Assembly: GCA_947648495.1 (NCBI GenBank)
Contig: CANSOA010000007.1
Span: forward strand, 24,348 to 88,347
Direction of reading: 5' to 3'
DNA: 64,000 nucleotides
Origin: an uncultured Clostridium sp.
Lineage (GTDB): Bacteria; Bacillota; Clostridia; TANB77; CAG-508
The position numbers were made by a program, and so were the translations under genes. Below the pieces are notes generated by a model. That model saw only the letters and a program-made list of their open reading frames with translations, was not told the DNA's origin and searched no databases. Positions 54,882 to 63,769 of this stretch are shown here, piece by piece. Numbering within the stretch: position 1 is the stretch's first letter; every line of letters begins with the position of its first letter.

Positions 54882-55235
54882 CTACCAGAGCGTATTTTTT
54901 ATCTGTCGAATATAAAATCTATCATTTTTAAAATATACTTCGATTACATCATATCTTATAAATTCGTTCTCTAATTCATTTTCATAAATATAATAAGCTG
55001 ATGCCTTTTTTATATGTTTTTTTTTAATTTGATTAACCGCTTCTCTTGGTTCTCCATATTTTTGAGAACATCTTGTTTTGACTTCAATAAAAACAATCTC
55101 TTCTTTCTCTTTTGCAATAATGTCAATTTCTCCATAACTACATTTAAAATTTCTTGCTAAAATATCATATTCTAATTTTCTTAAATATTTTTGTGCCTCT
55201 ATTTCTCCTTTTTTACCTAACTCTAAATTTGTCAT
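54882..55235 (-). CDS. yraN: YraN family putative endonuclease
   Basis: A 117-residue protein with the UPF0102 pattern: LGKKGEIEAQKYLRK, the nuclease core YGEIDIIAKE-EEIVFIEVKTR and a C-terminal strand segment. The Asp/Glu-x-Lys of a PD-(D/E)xK fold is in EIDIIA...FIEVKTR. The gene is regularly adjacent to dprA and comM, as here. AAAGGACCAA precedes the ATG. Its exact substrate is uncertain in all organisms. Confidence 0.9.
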   Translation of the reverse strand: MTNLELGKKGEIEAQKYLRKLEYDILARNFKCSYGEIDIIAKEKEEIVFIEVKTRCSQKYGEPREAVNQIKKKHIKKASAYYIYENELENEFIRYDVIEVYFKNDRFYIRQIKNTLW

Positions 55236-55274
55236 TTTGGTCCTTTCAATTTTTGATTTAATTTTATTAAAATA

Positions 55275-55302
55275 TGTAGGGCGATTAGCAATTGCCTATG
55301 TA
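55275..55302. repeat. Short dispersed palindromic repeat
   Basis: ATGTAGGGCGATTAGCAA then TTGCCTATGTAG, a member of the family at 24235, 26761 and 55333; between yraN and dprA. Confidence 0.65.
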
Positions 55303-55332
55303 GATTTGTCATTAATTTAGAATCACCTTTGG

Positions 55333-55362
55333 AATACAGGCGATTAATAATCGCCCCTACAA
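55333..55362. repeat. Short dispersed palindromic repeat
   Basis: ATACAGGCGATTAATAATCG then CCCCTACAAT, closest to the consensus GGCGATTA ... AATCGCC; it touches the dprA stop codon (55357). Confidence 0.7.
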
Positions 55363-56238
55363 TAATTTATACCCTACCCCAATTTCTTGTTTTACAATTC
55401 CGTCTAATTCCATATTTATTAATAAATTTAATGTTTCTCTCAAATTTTTTGTTTTCGTTTTCTGCACAATTTCTTCTATGGATAAAATTTGATTTTGCAA
55501 AATTTCCATAATTTCTTGATATTCTTCTTTTACTTCCAAAAAACTTATTTGTCTTGGCTCGTTAGTTTTCCCCAATTTATTCATAAACTGTGGAAAATTA
55601 CATATTATATCTTCAATATTGGTAACCAATTTTGCACCTTCTTGAATTAATTTATTAACTCCAACTCCATACGAATTGTCCAATCTTCCCGGTAATGCCA
55701 TAACTATTTTTCCTTGCGAATACGCAAGTTTGGCTGTAACACTAGTCCCACTTCGATACGCTGACTCAATAACTAAAACTCCCTCTGATAAACCACTTAC
55801 AATTCTATTTCGCTCTAAAAATCTCTCACTTTTAGGGGTCATTTCTGGTGAATATTCTGTTATGACTAATCCATTATTGTAAATAATCTTTTCAAATAAT
55901 CCTATGTTTTCTTTTGGAAAAATATGCTTAAATCCACTACCTAAAACTGCAATTGTTTCTCCATTACATTTAAGAGCTGTTTTATGGGCAATACTGTCTG
56001 TTCCTACTGCCATCCCGCTTACAATTGGAATATCTTTTTTGACAATTTCCTGCGCAAAATATTTACAATTCTGAATTCCATATTCTGTTATATGGCGTGT
56101 TCCAACAATTGCCAGACTTGGCTTTTTTAGTAATTTAATATTTCCAAGCGCATATAATTTTTGTGGCGGATTTTTTATATTTCTTAATTTTTCTGGATAT
56201 TCGTCATCTATAAAGTTGATTTCTTGTATTTCTTTCAT
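55357..56238 (-). CDS. dprA: DNA-processing protein DprA
   Basis: A 293-residue protein with the Rossmann-type DprA/Smf core: AIVGTRHITEYG, GMAVGTDSIAHKTAL, AVLGSGF, NRIVSGLS and YSQGKIVMALPGRLDN. It loads RecA on incoming single-stranded DNA in natural transformation. It overlaps the comM stop by 4 bases (56235-56238). No N-terminal SAM-like domain precedes the core; the C terminus has a short winged-helix-like end (IEEIVQKTKTKNL). Confidence 0.92.
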   Translation of the reverse strand: MKEIQEINFIDDEYPEKLRNIKNPPQKLYALGNIKLLKKPSLAIVGTRHITEYGIQNCKYFAQEIVKKDIPIVSGMAVGTDSIAHKTALKCNGETIAVLGSGFKHIFPKENIGLFEKIIYNNGLVITEYSPEMTPKSERFLERNRIVSGLSEGVLVIESAYRSGTSVTAKLAYSQGKIVMALPGRLDNSYGVGVNKLIQEGAKLVTNIEDIICNFPQFMNKLGKTNEPRQISFLEVKEEYQEIMEILQNQILSIEEIVQKTKTKNLRETLNLLINMELDGIVKQEIGVGYKLL

Positions 56239-57752
56239 ATTCTATCTAAACTCCTATATTGAATTGCTTCTATTAAATGGATTTTTTGGATATTTTCACT
56301 TTTGTCCAAATCAGCTATGGTTCGTGCTACTTTTAAAATTTTAGAATACGCTCGCGCACTAAAATTTAACTTTTCAAAAGCTTGACTTAATATTTCATTC
56401 GACTCTTTGTCCAATGCACAATACTTTTCCATCAGTTTTGGGGTTAATTCTGCATTGCAAAAAATCCCAAATTCTTTGTATCTTCCAATTTGCAAGTTTC
56501 TTGCATCATTTACTCTTTGCCTAATATCTTCTGAAGTTTCTCCTTTTTTAGTTTCTAATTTTTTATAATCTACACCTGTAACTTGAATATGTATATCAAA
56601 TCGATCCAATAATGGTCCGCTTAATTTGGCTCTATAATTTTCTTTTTGTTTTTGAGTACAACAACACTTCTTCTCTTTACTCCCTAAATATCCACAAGGA
56701 CACGGATTCATGCTAGCCACAAGCATAAAATTGCATGGATAAGTCAAACTCGCTCCAACTCTACTAATTGTAACATTTCTATCTTCCAAAGGTCCTCTCA
56801 AAACCTCTAATGTATTTTTATTAAATTCTAATAATTCATCTAAAAATAACACTCCATAATGCGATAAACTAATCTCTCCAGGCTTTGGAATTTTTCCGCC
56901 ACCAATTAATCCATTAGCTGATATGGTATGGTGTGGACTTCGAAATGGTCTCTGAGTTACTAATGTATTTTCTCCTAATTTGCCAGCAATGCTGTGTATT
57001 TTTGTAATTTCAAGTGATTCATCAAATGTTAAATCTGGTAGAATTGTTGGTAATCTTCTTGCCATCATGGTTTTTCCTGATCCTGGACTTCCTATCATTA
57101 GACAATTATGACCTCCAGAAGCTGCTATTTCTAAGGCTCTTTTTATAGCTTCTTGTCCTTTTACTTCTATAAAATCCAGTTGTTTACTATTGTTATTTTT
57201 CAAAATATCTTCCAAATTTACTTTTTCTTTTTCAATTTTTATTTCTTCATTTAAATATTGGATTACTTCCTCTAAATGTGAAACACCAATTACTTCAAGT
57301 TCGCTTACAATTGCTGCTTCTTTGGCATTTTCTTTTGGGACAATAACTCTTTTTATGCCATATTTTAAAGCTTCAATGCAAATTGGCAACATTCCATTTA
57401 CTTTGTTAATTTTCCCGTCAAGTGACAATTCCCCAACAAAAACCATATTTTCAAAATTTATCTCTTGAATAACATCCATTGAACGCAAAATTCCTACTGC
57501 CATTGCTAAATCAAGCATTGAGCCTTCTTTTTTCAAATTTGCGGGTGATAAATTAATAATATATTTTCTACTTAAAACAGCAATTCCACAATTTTTGATA
57601 GCTGTTCTTACTCGCTCTTTGGATTCACGAATAGAAGCATCTGGCAAACCAACCACTTCCCAAGATGGCATTCCTGCTGAAATATCAACTTCAACGTTAA
57701 TTAAAACCCCTTCTAACCCTTGAAGTGACATACTTTTTATAATTGATAACAA
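56235..57752 (-). CDS. comM: Mg-chelatase-type ATPase ComM (YifB)
   Basis: A 505-residue protein with the Lon-like N-terminal domain (AGMPSWEVVGLPDASIRE, SPANLKKEGSMLDLAMAVG), Walker A CLMIGSPGSGKTMMARRLP, Walker B GVLFLDELLEF, zinc-type CNFMLVASMNPCPCGY, and the C-terminal Mg_chelatase_C helix bundle. ComM is a branch-migrating helicase that helps integrate DNA in transformation. It has a TTG-type start at 57752 with a GGAG site. It is coupled to dprA. Confidence 0.92.
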   Translation of the reverse strand: MLSIIKSMSLQGLEGVLINVEVDISAGMPSWEVVGLPDASIRESKERVRTAIKNCGIAVLSRKYIINLSPANLKKEGSMLDLAMAVGILRSMDVIQEINFENMVFVGELSLDGKINKVNGMLPICIEALKYGIKRVIVPKENAKEAAIVSELEVIGVSHLEEVIQYLNEEIKIEKEKVNLEDILKNNNSKQLDFIEVKGQEAIKRALEIAASGGHNCLMIGSPGSGKTMMARRLPTILPDLTFDESLEITKIHSIAGKLGENTLVTQRPFRSPHHTISANGLIGGGKIPKPGEISLSHYGVLFLDELLEFNKNTLEVLRGPLEDRNVTISRVGASLTYPCNFMLVASMNPCPCGYLGSKEKKCCCTQKQKENYRAKLSGPLLDRFDIHIQVTGVDYKKLETKKGETSEDIRQRVNDARNLQIGRYKEFGIFCNAELTPKLMEKYCALDKESNEILSQAFEKLNFSARAYSKILKVARTIADLDKSENIQKIHLIEAIQYRSLDRI

Positions 57753-57955
57753 AAATAACTACTCCTTTCTTAACTATAATTTCTTTGTTTGATTTTTTAT
57801 TCCGAACTGAAATAAAGAATAAATATTTTTAGATTAAAATTTATCAAATAATATCACGGTTCACTACAAATGTCAATACATTTTTTTATAAATTTGTTGA
57901 AATTTTTATCAATTTGTAATATAGTATTATAAAATAAAAAAAGAGGTTATGAAAT

Positions 57956-58561
57956 ATGAATGAATTTTACGATGAACCACGCCATTTGAATATGAAAAAA
58001 GTCATTATAATTGGTGTTATTTTTGTTGTTATGATTATTTCTATTATTGTTTTGATTGCTAAAAAAATTTCTACGCCCCAAAAAAATAATTCCCAAGAAA
58101 TAAAAGAAAGTTCTACTATTTTTTATAGTAAAGATAATTCCATTCATGTTGAACTTTCCAATAATTTGAATTTAAAAAGTTATTCTTCGGAATTAGATTA
58201 TTTACTAGAACTGCGTTCAGAGGACAATTTAAATCTATTTATTACCAAAGAAAACGCTATGAAAAATAAAGATTTGTCTGAAATAATTGAAGCTGATAAA
58301 ATCGCTTTTTTAAGTAATTTTGAGAGCTCTTCTAATGTGTCTGATTTAAAGGAATTATCCGTCAATGAACATTTAGCTTATACTTACAGTTTTCATTATT
58401 TAGACAAAAATTTAAACAAAGCCTTTTATCTGCAAGTTGTATGGCTCCAAATCGATGATGTTTATTATATTTTTGATATTGAATTTCCTCTTGAGGATTT
58501 ATCTTTTTATACGAATCTTACTTCTTCTGTTTTGTCTAGTTTTCAAATCACTTCGCCATAA
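57956..58561 (+). CDS. Membrane-anchored protein of unknown function
   Basis: A 201-residue protein with a short N-terminal cytoplasmic part, one membrane helix (about 15-37), then a polar linker and a globular part of about 150 residues (FYSKDNSIHVELSNNLNL ... DVYYIFDIEFPLEDL). GAGG precedes the ATG by nine bases. The soluble part has the alpha/beta alternation of PsbP/DUF1795-like lipoproteins, but no clear homologue is recognised. It is convergent with the BlaI-like gene. Confidence 0.5.
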   Translation: MNEFYDEPRHLNMKKVIIIGVIFVVMIISIIVLIAKKISTPQKNNSQEIKESSTIFYSKDNSIHVELSNNLNLKSYSSELDYLLELRSEDNLNLFITKENAMKNKDLSEIIEADKIAFLSNFESSSNVSDLKELSVNEHLAYTYSFHYLDKNLNKAFYLQVVWLQIDDVYYIFDIEFPLEDLSFYTNLTSSVLSSFQITSP

Positions 58562-58588
58562 AAATCCAGTCTTAAAGACTGGATTTTT
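58561..58588. terminator. Bidirectional terminator
   Basis: Stem AAAATCCAGTC/GACTGGATTTT with loop TTAAA; it is shared between the plus-strand gene ending at 58561 and the minus-strand BlaI-like gene ending at 58598. Confidence 0.88.
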
Positions 58589-58597
58589 TATCTTTTG

Positions 58598-58966
58598 TTA
58601 ACTTTCTTGTTTTTTATCAATATCTTTTATAATTTCCCTTAAGTCATCCGCTGTTATTTTAGAGGCTTTACAATAGTCCAAAATAAAGTCTTCTAAAGAA
58701 TTGTTATAAACTTTCTTTAATAAATCTTTTGCCATTTCAATTTTATATTCGCTTTCATCTATTTTTGAAATATATGAAAATGTTTTACCTCTTCTTCCTG
58801 AAACTTTTATTGCACCTTTGGTTTGTAATCGCTTAATTAAAGTTCTTATTGTATTAAAATTCCATTTAGAATCTTTTAATTCTTCTATAATTTCTAACGA
58901 CGTAACTTCTTTTCGTTTCCAAATAACTTTCATTACTTCATATTCTGCATCTGATATTTTTATCAT
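58598..58966 (-). CDS. BlaI/MecI/CopY family transcriptional repressor
   Basis: A 122-residue winged-helix protein from the ATG at 58966 (GGAGG seven bases upstream): ISDAEYEVMKVIWKRKEVTSLEI, WNFNTIRTLIKRLQTKGAI and a dimerisation C terminus. These repressors act on beta-lactamase or peptidoglycan-stress genes and are released by cleavage by a BlaR1/MecR1 sensor. Here no blaR1-type gene follows. Direct target genes are not adjacent except the carboxypeptidases further right. It could control itself or distant genes. Confidence 0.88.
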   Translation of the reverse strand: MIKISDAEYEVMKVIWKRKEVTSLEIIEELKDSKWNFNTIRTLIKRLQTKGAIKVSGRRGKTFSYISKIDESEYKIEMAKDLLKKVYNNSLEDFILDYCKASKITADDLREIIKDIDKKQES

Positions 58967-59180
58967 ATTTATACCTCCATTTTCTGACATTTTTCGCTAA
59001 AGTGAACAGTCTCTCTGCTCATTGTAGCATAAATATTATTGTAAAATCAATACTAATACTGTACAAGTCTCATTTATATACTATTTTATTACATCTTGCA
59101 ATAGGTTTGACATTTTAATATGTTATTTGACAAAATTCGACATATTGTATTTATATAAAGATAGAACAAGGAGGAATATT

Positions 59181-59423
59181 TTGAAAAAATATAACAATAA
59201 GCGTAATGTCATTGGAAATCTAATTAAAATTGCTCGTAAAAAGAAAAATTATACAAAAGTAGATTTAATTCGAGAACTTGAGTTGCTAGGAATTGAAATG
59301 GATCGTAATGAAATTTATCGAATTGAAAATGATAAAATGATTGTCAAAGATTTTGAGTTAATTGCTTTTTGCATTATCTTAGACATTAATTATACCGATT
59401 TGAAAAATCTGCTTAATTTATAA
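59181..59423 (+). CDS. Small Xre-type helix-turn-helix regulator
   Basis: About 80 residues from the TTG at 59181, preceded by AAGGAGG at ideal spacing; the open frame starts further upstream but lacks a site there. The protein has a basic N terminus and the helix-turn-helix order IGNLIKIARKKKNYTKVDLIRELE, then IYRIENDKMIVKD, typical for Cro/CI-type domains. A TTGACA at 59127-59132 with TTTATA-like -10 near 59150 could be its promoter. No toxin or phage gene is beside it. Confidence 0.7.
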   Translation: MKKYNNKRNVIGNLIKIARKKKNYTKVDLIRELELLGIEMDRNEIYRIENDKMIVKDFELIAFCIILDINYTDLKNLLNL

Positions 59424-60419
59424 TCATACAAAAACCTTTATAACCAGTGCTAGAATATAACCAATTGCACCTGATATTGGAAAATTCCAAAACCATGCCT
59501 TACAAATACTAAATATCTTCGATTGATCCATTTTGGAATTTTTATTTTTTCCAATTGCGATAATTGACATTGTTTTAGCATGTGTTGTGCTGACTGGGAT
59601 TCCTGTCATGCTCGCTATAAACAATGTAAAAATTGTTGTAATATCGCTCATTAATGCCTGATTATTATCTAATTCTACCATTTCACTACCAATATTATCG
59701 ACTATTTTTTTTCCACCAATAGCAACTCCCATTGCCATAATAAAAGCTGTATATATAATAATTCCCACATAATCCAATGGATTGATAATTTGGGGAATTT
59801 GCGTATGCCTAATCAGACTGAAAAATAGAATTAAGATACCAATAAATTTTTGCCCATCTTGTGCTCCATGCATAAACGACATGCCACAACAACTGATAAC
59901 TTGCCATTGTTTGGTGTTATCACTTTGAAACATAGAAATTATTTTTTCAAATATCTTAACCACAAGAAATCCAACAATTAAAGTTCCTAAAATTGACCAT
60001 ACAAGCCCAATTAGCACATTTTTCCACTCATACAGACTTACCGAATTCCAGCCATAAATAGCTACCGCTGCTCCTGTTAAGCCAGCAATTAATCCATGTG
60101 TTTCACTTGTTGGAATTCCAAATCGCATAGCTACCAACGCAAATAAAATAACCGCTATCATACCAGATATTAATACAATTATCCCATTTTTTTCATCGCT
60201 CAAATCCACCATCGAACTAATACAATTTGCTACCGAAATGTTTACAAAACTCATGACGATAATTCCAATAAAATTGAATACTGCACTTAAATATGCCGCT
60301 TTTTTAAATGGCAATACTTTAGTGCCAACTAATGTTGCAATTGCATTAGGCGCATCTGTTATGGCATTTGTAAATATTAAAATAATTACAATAATAAAAG
60401 TTAAAATATAAATAATCAA
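59424..60419 (-). CDS. pit: Inorganic phosphate transporter, Pit family
   Basis: A 331-residue membrane protein with ten or so helices and the Pit repeat signatures ITDAPNAIATLVGTKVLP and SFMHGAQDGQKFIGI, and GIPTSETHGLIAG/GIPVSTTHAKTMS as a repeated TSETH/STTH pair. It imports phosphate with metal ions, driven by the proton gradient. The TTG start at 60419 has GGTG upstream; its end meets the end of the Xre-type gene (59423/59424). No phoU-like regulator is adjacent, which is unusual for Pit genes in Firmicutes. Confidence 0.9.
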   Translation of the reverse strand: MIIYILTFIIVIILIFTNAITDAPNAIATLVGTKVLPFKKAAYLSAVFNFIGIIVMSFVNISVANCISSMVDLSDEKNGIIVLISGMIAVILFALVAMRFGIPTSETHGLIAGLTGAAVAIYGWNSVSLYEWKNVLIGLVWSILGTLIVGFLVVKIFEKIISMFQSDNTKQWQVISCCGMSFMHGAQDGQKFIGILILFFSLIRHTQIPQIINPLDYVGIIIYTAFIMAMGVAIGGKKIVDNIGSEMVELDNNQALMSDITTIFTLFIASMTGIPVSTTHAKTMSIIAIGKNKNSKMDQSKIFSICKAWFWNFPISGAIGYILALVIKVFV

Positions 60420-60502
60420 AATTTCACCATTTCCTCTTTCTTTTTGTTCTATTTAAGTATATAATTATATAATATCTATTATTACCAAAAGAGGAGATTT
60501 TA

Positions 60503-61612
60503 ATGACTTTTCCCAAAAAAATTTTAATAATATTATTTTTTGTTTTTTTAATCAATGTTTTTATAAATTCTTATGTTTTAGCTGACGAACCTGTTATTTA
60601 TTCACAATCAGCCATTTTAATTGATTCCAAAGATGGAAAGATTTTATATGAGAAAAATGCAAATATTCCTATGTTTCCTGCCAGCACCACAAAAGTTTTA
60701 ACTGCAATTATCGCTTTGGAAACTTGCTCTTTAGATGAAAAAGTAACTGCCAGTTATGAAGCAGTCGCTTCTATAAAAAGTGGCTATACCAATGCAAAAA
60801 TCCAAGCTTATGAGCAATTAAGTATGGAAAATTTGCTTTATGCGCTTTTACTAAATTCTGCCAATGAAGCGGCAAACATAATTGCAGAACACATTGGTGG
60901 AACAATCCAAAATTTTGCTAATATCATGAATGCAAAAGCAATAGAGCTAGGCTGTACTAGCACTCATTTTGTAAATGCTAACGGAATTCACGATGATCAG
61001 CATTATACATCTGCACAAGATTTAGCTACTATTACTCGTTATTGCATGCAAAACGAGACTTTTAGGCATATAGTTTCTACTTTAACCTACACATTACCTG
61101 TAACAGAACAATATCCAACTACAGATCGAATTTTGAAAAACTCGAATCATTTATTAACACAAGGACATAATTTTTATTATCCTTATGCAATTGGCATAAA
61201 AACTGGTTTTACTACACAGGCAAAAAATTGTCTCATTTCTGCTAGCAATAAAGATGGTTTTGAGTTAATTTGTGTTGTTTTGCATGCTGAAACGACTGAA
61301 GATGGAAGAAGTGCACGCTATTTGGATACAATCCATTTATTAGAATATGGAAATCAAAATTTTGGGTCAGTTTCTGCTATAAATGAAGAACACAAAGAAA
61401 ATACTCCTCCTGATAAAACGTTAGAACCCAATGAAAAGTCTATAAATACTCAAATAAAAACTGAGGATTTGAACTTTGACTACAAAATGTTTTTTTCTAT
61501 TCTAATTGGACTAATTATTTTACGAATTTTTATTGCTTTTATTAAAAAGCATATTATTATTTATCGTGCCAAAAAATTAAAAAGGAGAGCAAGGCGATAT
61601 TTGAATCCTTAA
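60503..61612 (+). CDS. dacF: D-alanyl-D-alanine carboxypeptidase, DacF type (copy 1)
   Basis: A 369-residue penicillin-binding protein: signal peptide (about 5-27), S-x-x-K box PASTTKVLTA (about 53), SxN box NSANEAANIIAEHIG (about 112), KTG box AIGIKTGFTT (about 228), and a C-terminal membrane helix (about 330-350) with a basic tail. It removes the terminal D-Ala of the cell-wall peptide. No PBP5_C domain is seen between. It is one of two paralogues flanking comEA. AGAGGAG precedes the ATG. Confidence 0.9.
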   Translation: MTFPKKILIILFFVFLINVFINSYVLADEPVIYSQSAILIDSKDGKILYEKNANIPMFPASTTKVLTAIIALETCSLDEKVTASYEAVASIKSGYTNAKIQAYEQLSMENLLYALLLNSANEAANIIAEHIGGTIQNFANIMNAKAIELGCTSTHFVNANGIHDDQHYTSAQDLATITRYCMQNETFRHIVSTLTYTLPVTEQYPTTDRILKNSNHLLTQGHNFYYPYAIGIKTGFTTQAKNCLISASNKDGFELICVVLHAETTEDGRSARYLDTIHLLEYGNQNFGSVSAINEEHKENTPPDKTLEPNEKSINTQIKTEDLNFDYKMFFSILIGLIILRIFIAFIKKHIIIYRAKKLKRRARRYLNP

Positions 61613-61704
61613 AAAAATCTTTTAGCCAATTCTTTTTTGCATATACTTTACATCAGAATTTTTTATATTATTAATAGAATATTAAATTTTTTATTATCCC
61701 TTGA

Positions 61705-62328
61705 TTATTTAACACAAATGGAATCTTTCATACTATTATACTTACTATCTCCTATTCCAGATACATTTTTAATATCTTCAATTGCCTTAAATTTGCCATT
61801 TTCCTCACGATAGGTAATAATTTTTTGCGCAGTCGATTCTCCAATTCCGGGAACCGTTGTTAATTCTGAAGCTGTAGCTTTGTTGATATTGACTTTTCCG
61901 TTTGAATTACTACTTGTATTAGAACCTGAATTACTTGTTGATAACGCTATTTCTTGTGTTTCTTCTAGTGAAACCTCCGATAAATTAGGAATATAAATTT
62001 TTTCTCCATCTGATACTTCATAAGCTAAATTAATTTCCTTTAAATTTGCCTCTGCTTTAATTCCACCAGCTCCTTCTATAGCATCTTGAATTCTGTCTCC
62101 TTCTTTTAATTCTATAACGCCCGGCGCATTGACTTCTCCTGTCACATACACTTTTATTTCCGATTTTTCCTCTTGAGTATTTTCTTCGATTTTGTTTTCT
62201 ACCACAAAATCATTGCTTACTATATTTTCATAATTTGTTGTTTCTTGATTATTTGAAAAATAATATACGATAGCTAAAACTGCTATTACAACTGCAACTG
62301 CTATCTTTATCAATTTTTGTTTATCCAT
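61705..62328 (-). CDS. comEA: Competence protein ComEA (DNA receptor)
   Basis: About 207 residues from the ATG at 62328 (AAAGGAT upstream): membrane helix (about 7-22), a SLBB domain (about 60-110, VYVTGEVNAPGVIELKEG), a Ser/Asn/Gly linker and a helix-hairpin-helix DNA-binding end (about 145-207: INKATASELTTVPGIGESTAQKI and IKNVSGIGDSKY). It binds DNA at the surface for transformation. With dprA, comM and the type IV-like cluster in the same window, competence is possible; comEC is not visible. Confidence 0.93.
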   Translation of the reverse strand: MDKQKLIKIAVAVVIAVLAIVYYFSNNQETTNYENIVSNDFVVENKIEENTQEEKSEIKVYVTGEVNAPGVIELKEGDRIQDAIEGAGGIKAEANLKEINLAYEVSDGEKIYIPNLSEVSLEETQEIALSTSNSGSNTSSNSNGKVNINKATASELTTVPGIGESTAQKIITYREENGKFKAIEDIKNVSGIGDSKYNSMKDSICVK

Positions 62329-62423
62329 ATTTATCATCCTTTCTTATTTTATTTTTGTTTTTGTGTTGAATTTTGTCATGTTTTAATATATGATTATAAG
62401 GAATACGTTTTAAGGAGTTTTTT

Positions 62424-63665
62424 ATGAAGTTTAGAAAAAAAGTTTTTGCTTGGTTTTTTCTGTTTTTAATATCGTTTTCTACGATTAACTTTGCAGTGGA
62501 ACCAAGTATTGCTTCCAGTTCCGCTATCCTTGTCGAGAGTAGCACTGGAAAAATATTATATGAAAAAAATGCTTATGAAAAAATGTATCCAGCAAGCACA
62601 ACTAAAGTTATGACTGCTATTTTGGTTTTGGAAAATTGTGACCTTAATGAGATGGCAACTGTTAGCCATAATGCAATTTACTCACTTCCAAGTGGATATG
62701 TTAATGCAAATTTGCAAAAAGGTGAAGAAATTTCGATAAAAGATTTGATGTACGCCTTGATGGTAAAATCGGCAAATGATGCTGCCATTGTACTAGCAGA
62801 ACATATTGGTGGTTCTGTAGAAGGTTTTGCGGATAAGATGAACCAAAAGGCTCTTGAATTAGGTTGTAAAAATACGCATTTTGTCAATCCAAATGGAATT
62901 CACAATGACAATCATTACTCAACGGCATATGATTTATATCTTATGGCATCTTATGGAATGAAAAATGAAACTTTCCGAAAATATGTATCAACAGCGTCTT
63001 ATACATTGCCTTCCACCAATTTGTATCCAACTACTGACCGAATTTGTATTACAACAAATGATATGATACGTCCAAAAAGTAAATATTATGATGAAAACGT
63101 GATTGGCATCAAAACTGGCTATACAACGGAGGCAAAAAATTGCTTGATAGCGGGTTCGCAAAAGAATAATACTGAATTAATTTCAGTTGTTTTACATTCT
63201 GGAACAAATGCAGAAGGAGCAAGTGAAAGATATGTTGATACAAAAGCTTTATTTGATTATGGGTTTGAGGATTTCGCGTTTGCTGATGTTTTAAAGAAAA
63301 ATGATGTTGTTGACACGATTGAGATTAAAAATGGTAAGAAAAATACAAAAAGTTTGGATTTGGTTGCAAAAGAGACCTTATCTGATTATTTTAATAAAGA
63401 ACTGGATTTGGAAAGTTTGTCTCCTAAAATAAATTTAAATGAAGATTTATTAGCACCAATTTCAAGTGGAACTGTTTTAGGAAATGTTTCATACACAATT
63501 GATGAGAAAGAATATACAACTGAACTTTTGGCAAGTCATGATGTTGAGAAAAAGTTTGATGTGAAAATATTAGTTTTGCTTGTTGGAATATTACTATTTT
63601 TGTTTGGAATTGTAATTCTGAGAGTAAAGTTTAGAAAAATGCCTAGAAATAAGAGACATAAATAG
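62424..63665 (+). CDS. dacF: D-alanyl-D-alanine carboxypeptidase, DacF type (copy 2)
   Basis: A 413-residue penicillin-binding protein: signal peptide (about 5-22), SxxK in PASTTKVMTA (about 58), SxN in VKSANDAAIVLAEHIG (about 117), KTG in GIKTGYTTE (about 230), followed by a PBP5_C-like beta domain (about 285-370) and a membrane anchor (about 380-400) with a basic end. TAAGGAG precedes the ATG. It is divergent from comEA with 95 bases between, and has about half its residues in common with copy 1 over the catalytic domain. Confidence 0.9.
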   Translation: MKFRKKVFAWFFLFLISFSTINFAVEPSIASSSAILVESSTGKILYEKNAYEKMYPASTTKVMTAILVLENCDLNEMATVSHNAIYSLPSGYVNANLQKGEEISIKDLMYALMVKSANDAAIVLAEHIGGSVEGFADKMNQKALELGCKNTHFVNPNGIHNDNHYSTAYDLYLMASYGMKNETFRKYVSTASYTLPSTNLYPTTDRICITTNDMIRPKSKYYDENVIGIKTGYTTEAKNCLIAGSQKNNTELISVVLHSGTNAEGASERYVDTKALFDYGFEDFAFADVLKKNDVVDTIEIKNGKKNTKSLDLVAKETLSDYFNKELDLESLSPKINLNEDLLAPISSGTVLGNVSYTIDEKEYTTELLASHDVEKKFDVKILVLLVGILLFLFGIVILRVKFRKMPRNKRHK

Positions 63666-63738
63666 AGAAATAGAAAATTTTAAAAATTTTCTATTTCTAT
63701 TATAAAAGCTCGCTTGGAAAAAAGCAAGCTTTTTTTGA
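63666..63738 (+). terminator. Two hairpins after dacF copy 2
   Basis: First, a 15-bp perfect stem (arms 63666-63680 and 63684-63698). Then AAAGCTCGCTT/AAGCAAGCTTT with one mismatch, followed by TTTTTTT. The second is the better terminator. Confidence 0.8.
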
Positions 63739-63769
63739 TTTTTGTTTAATTGTTTAATTTTTTATATTT

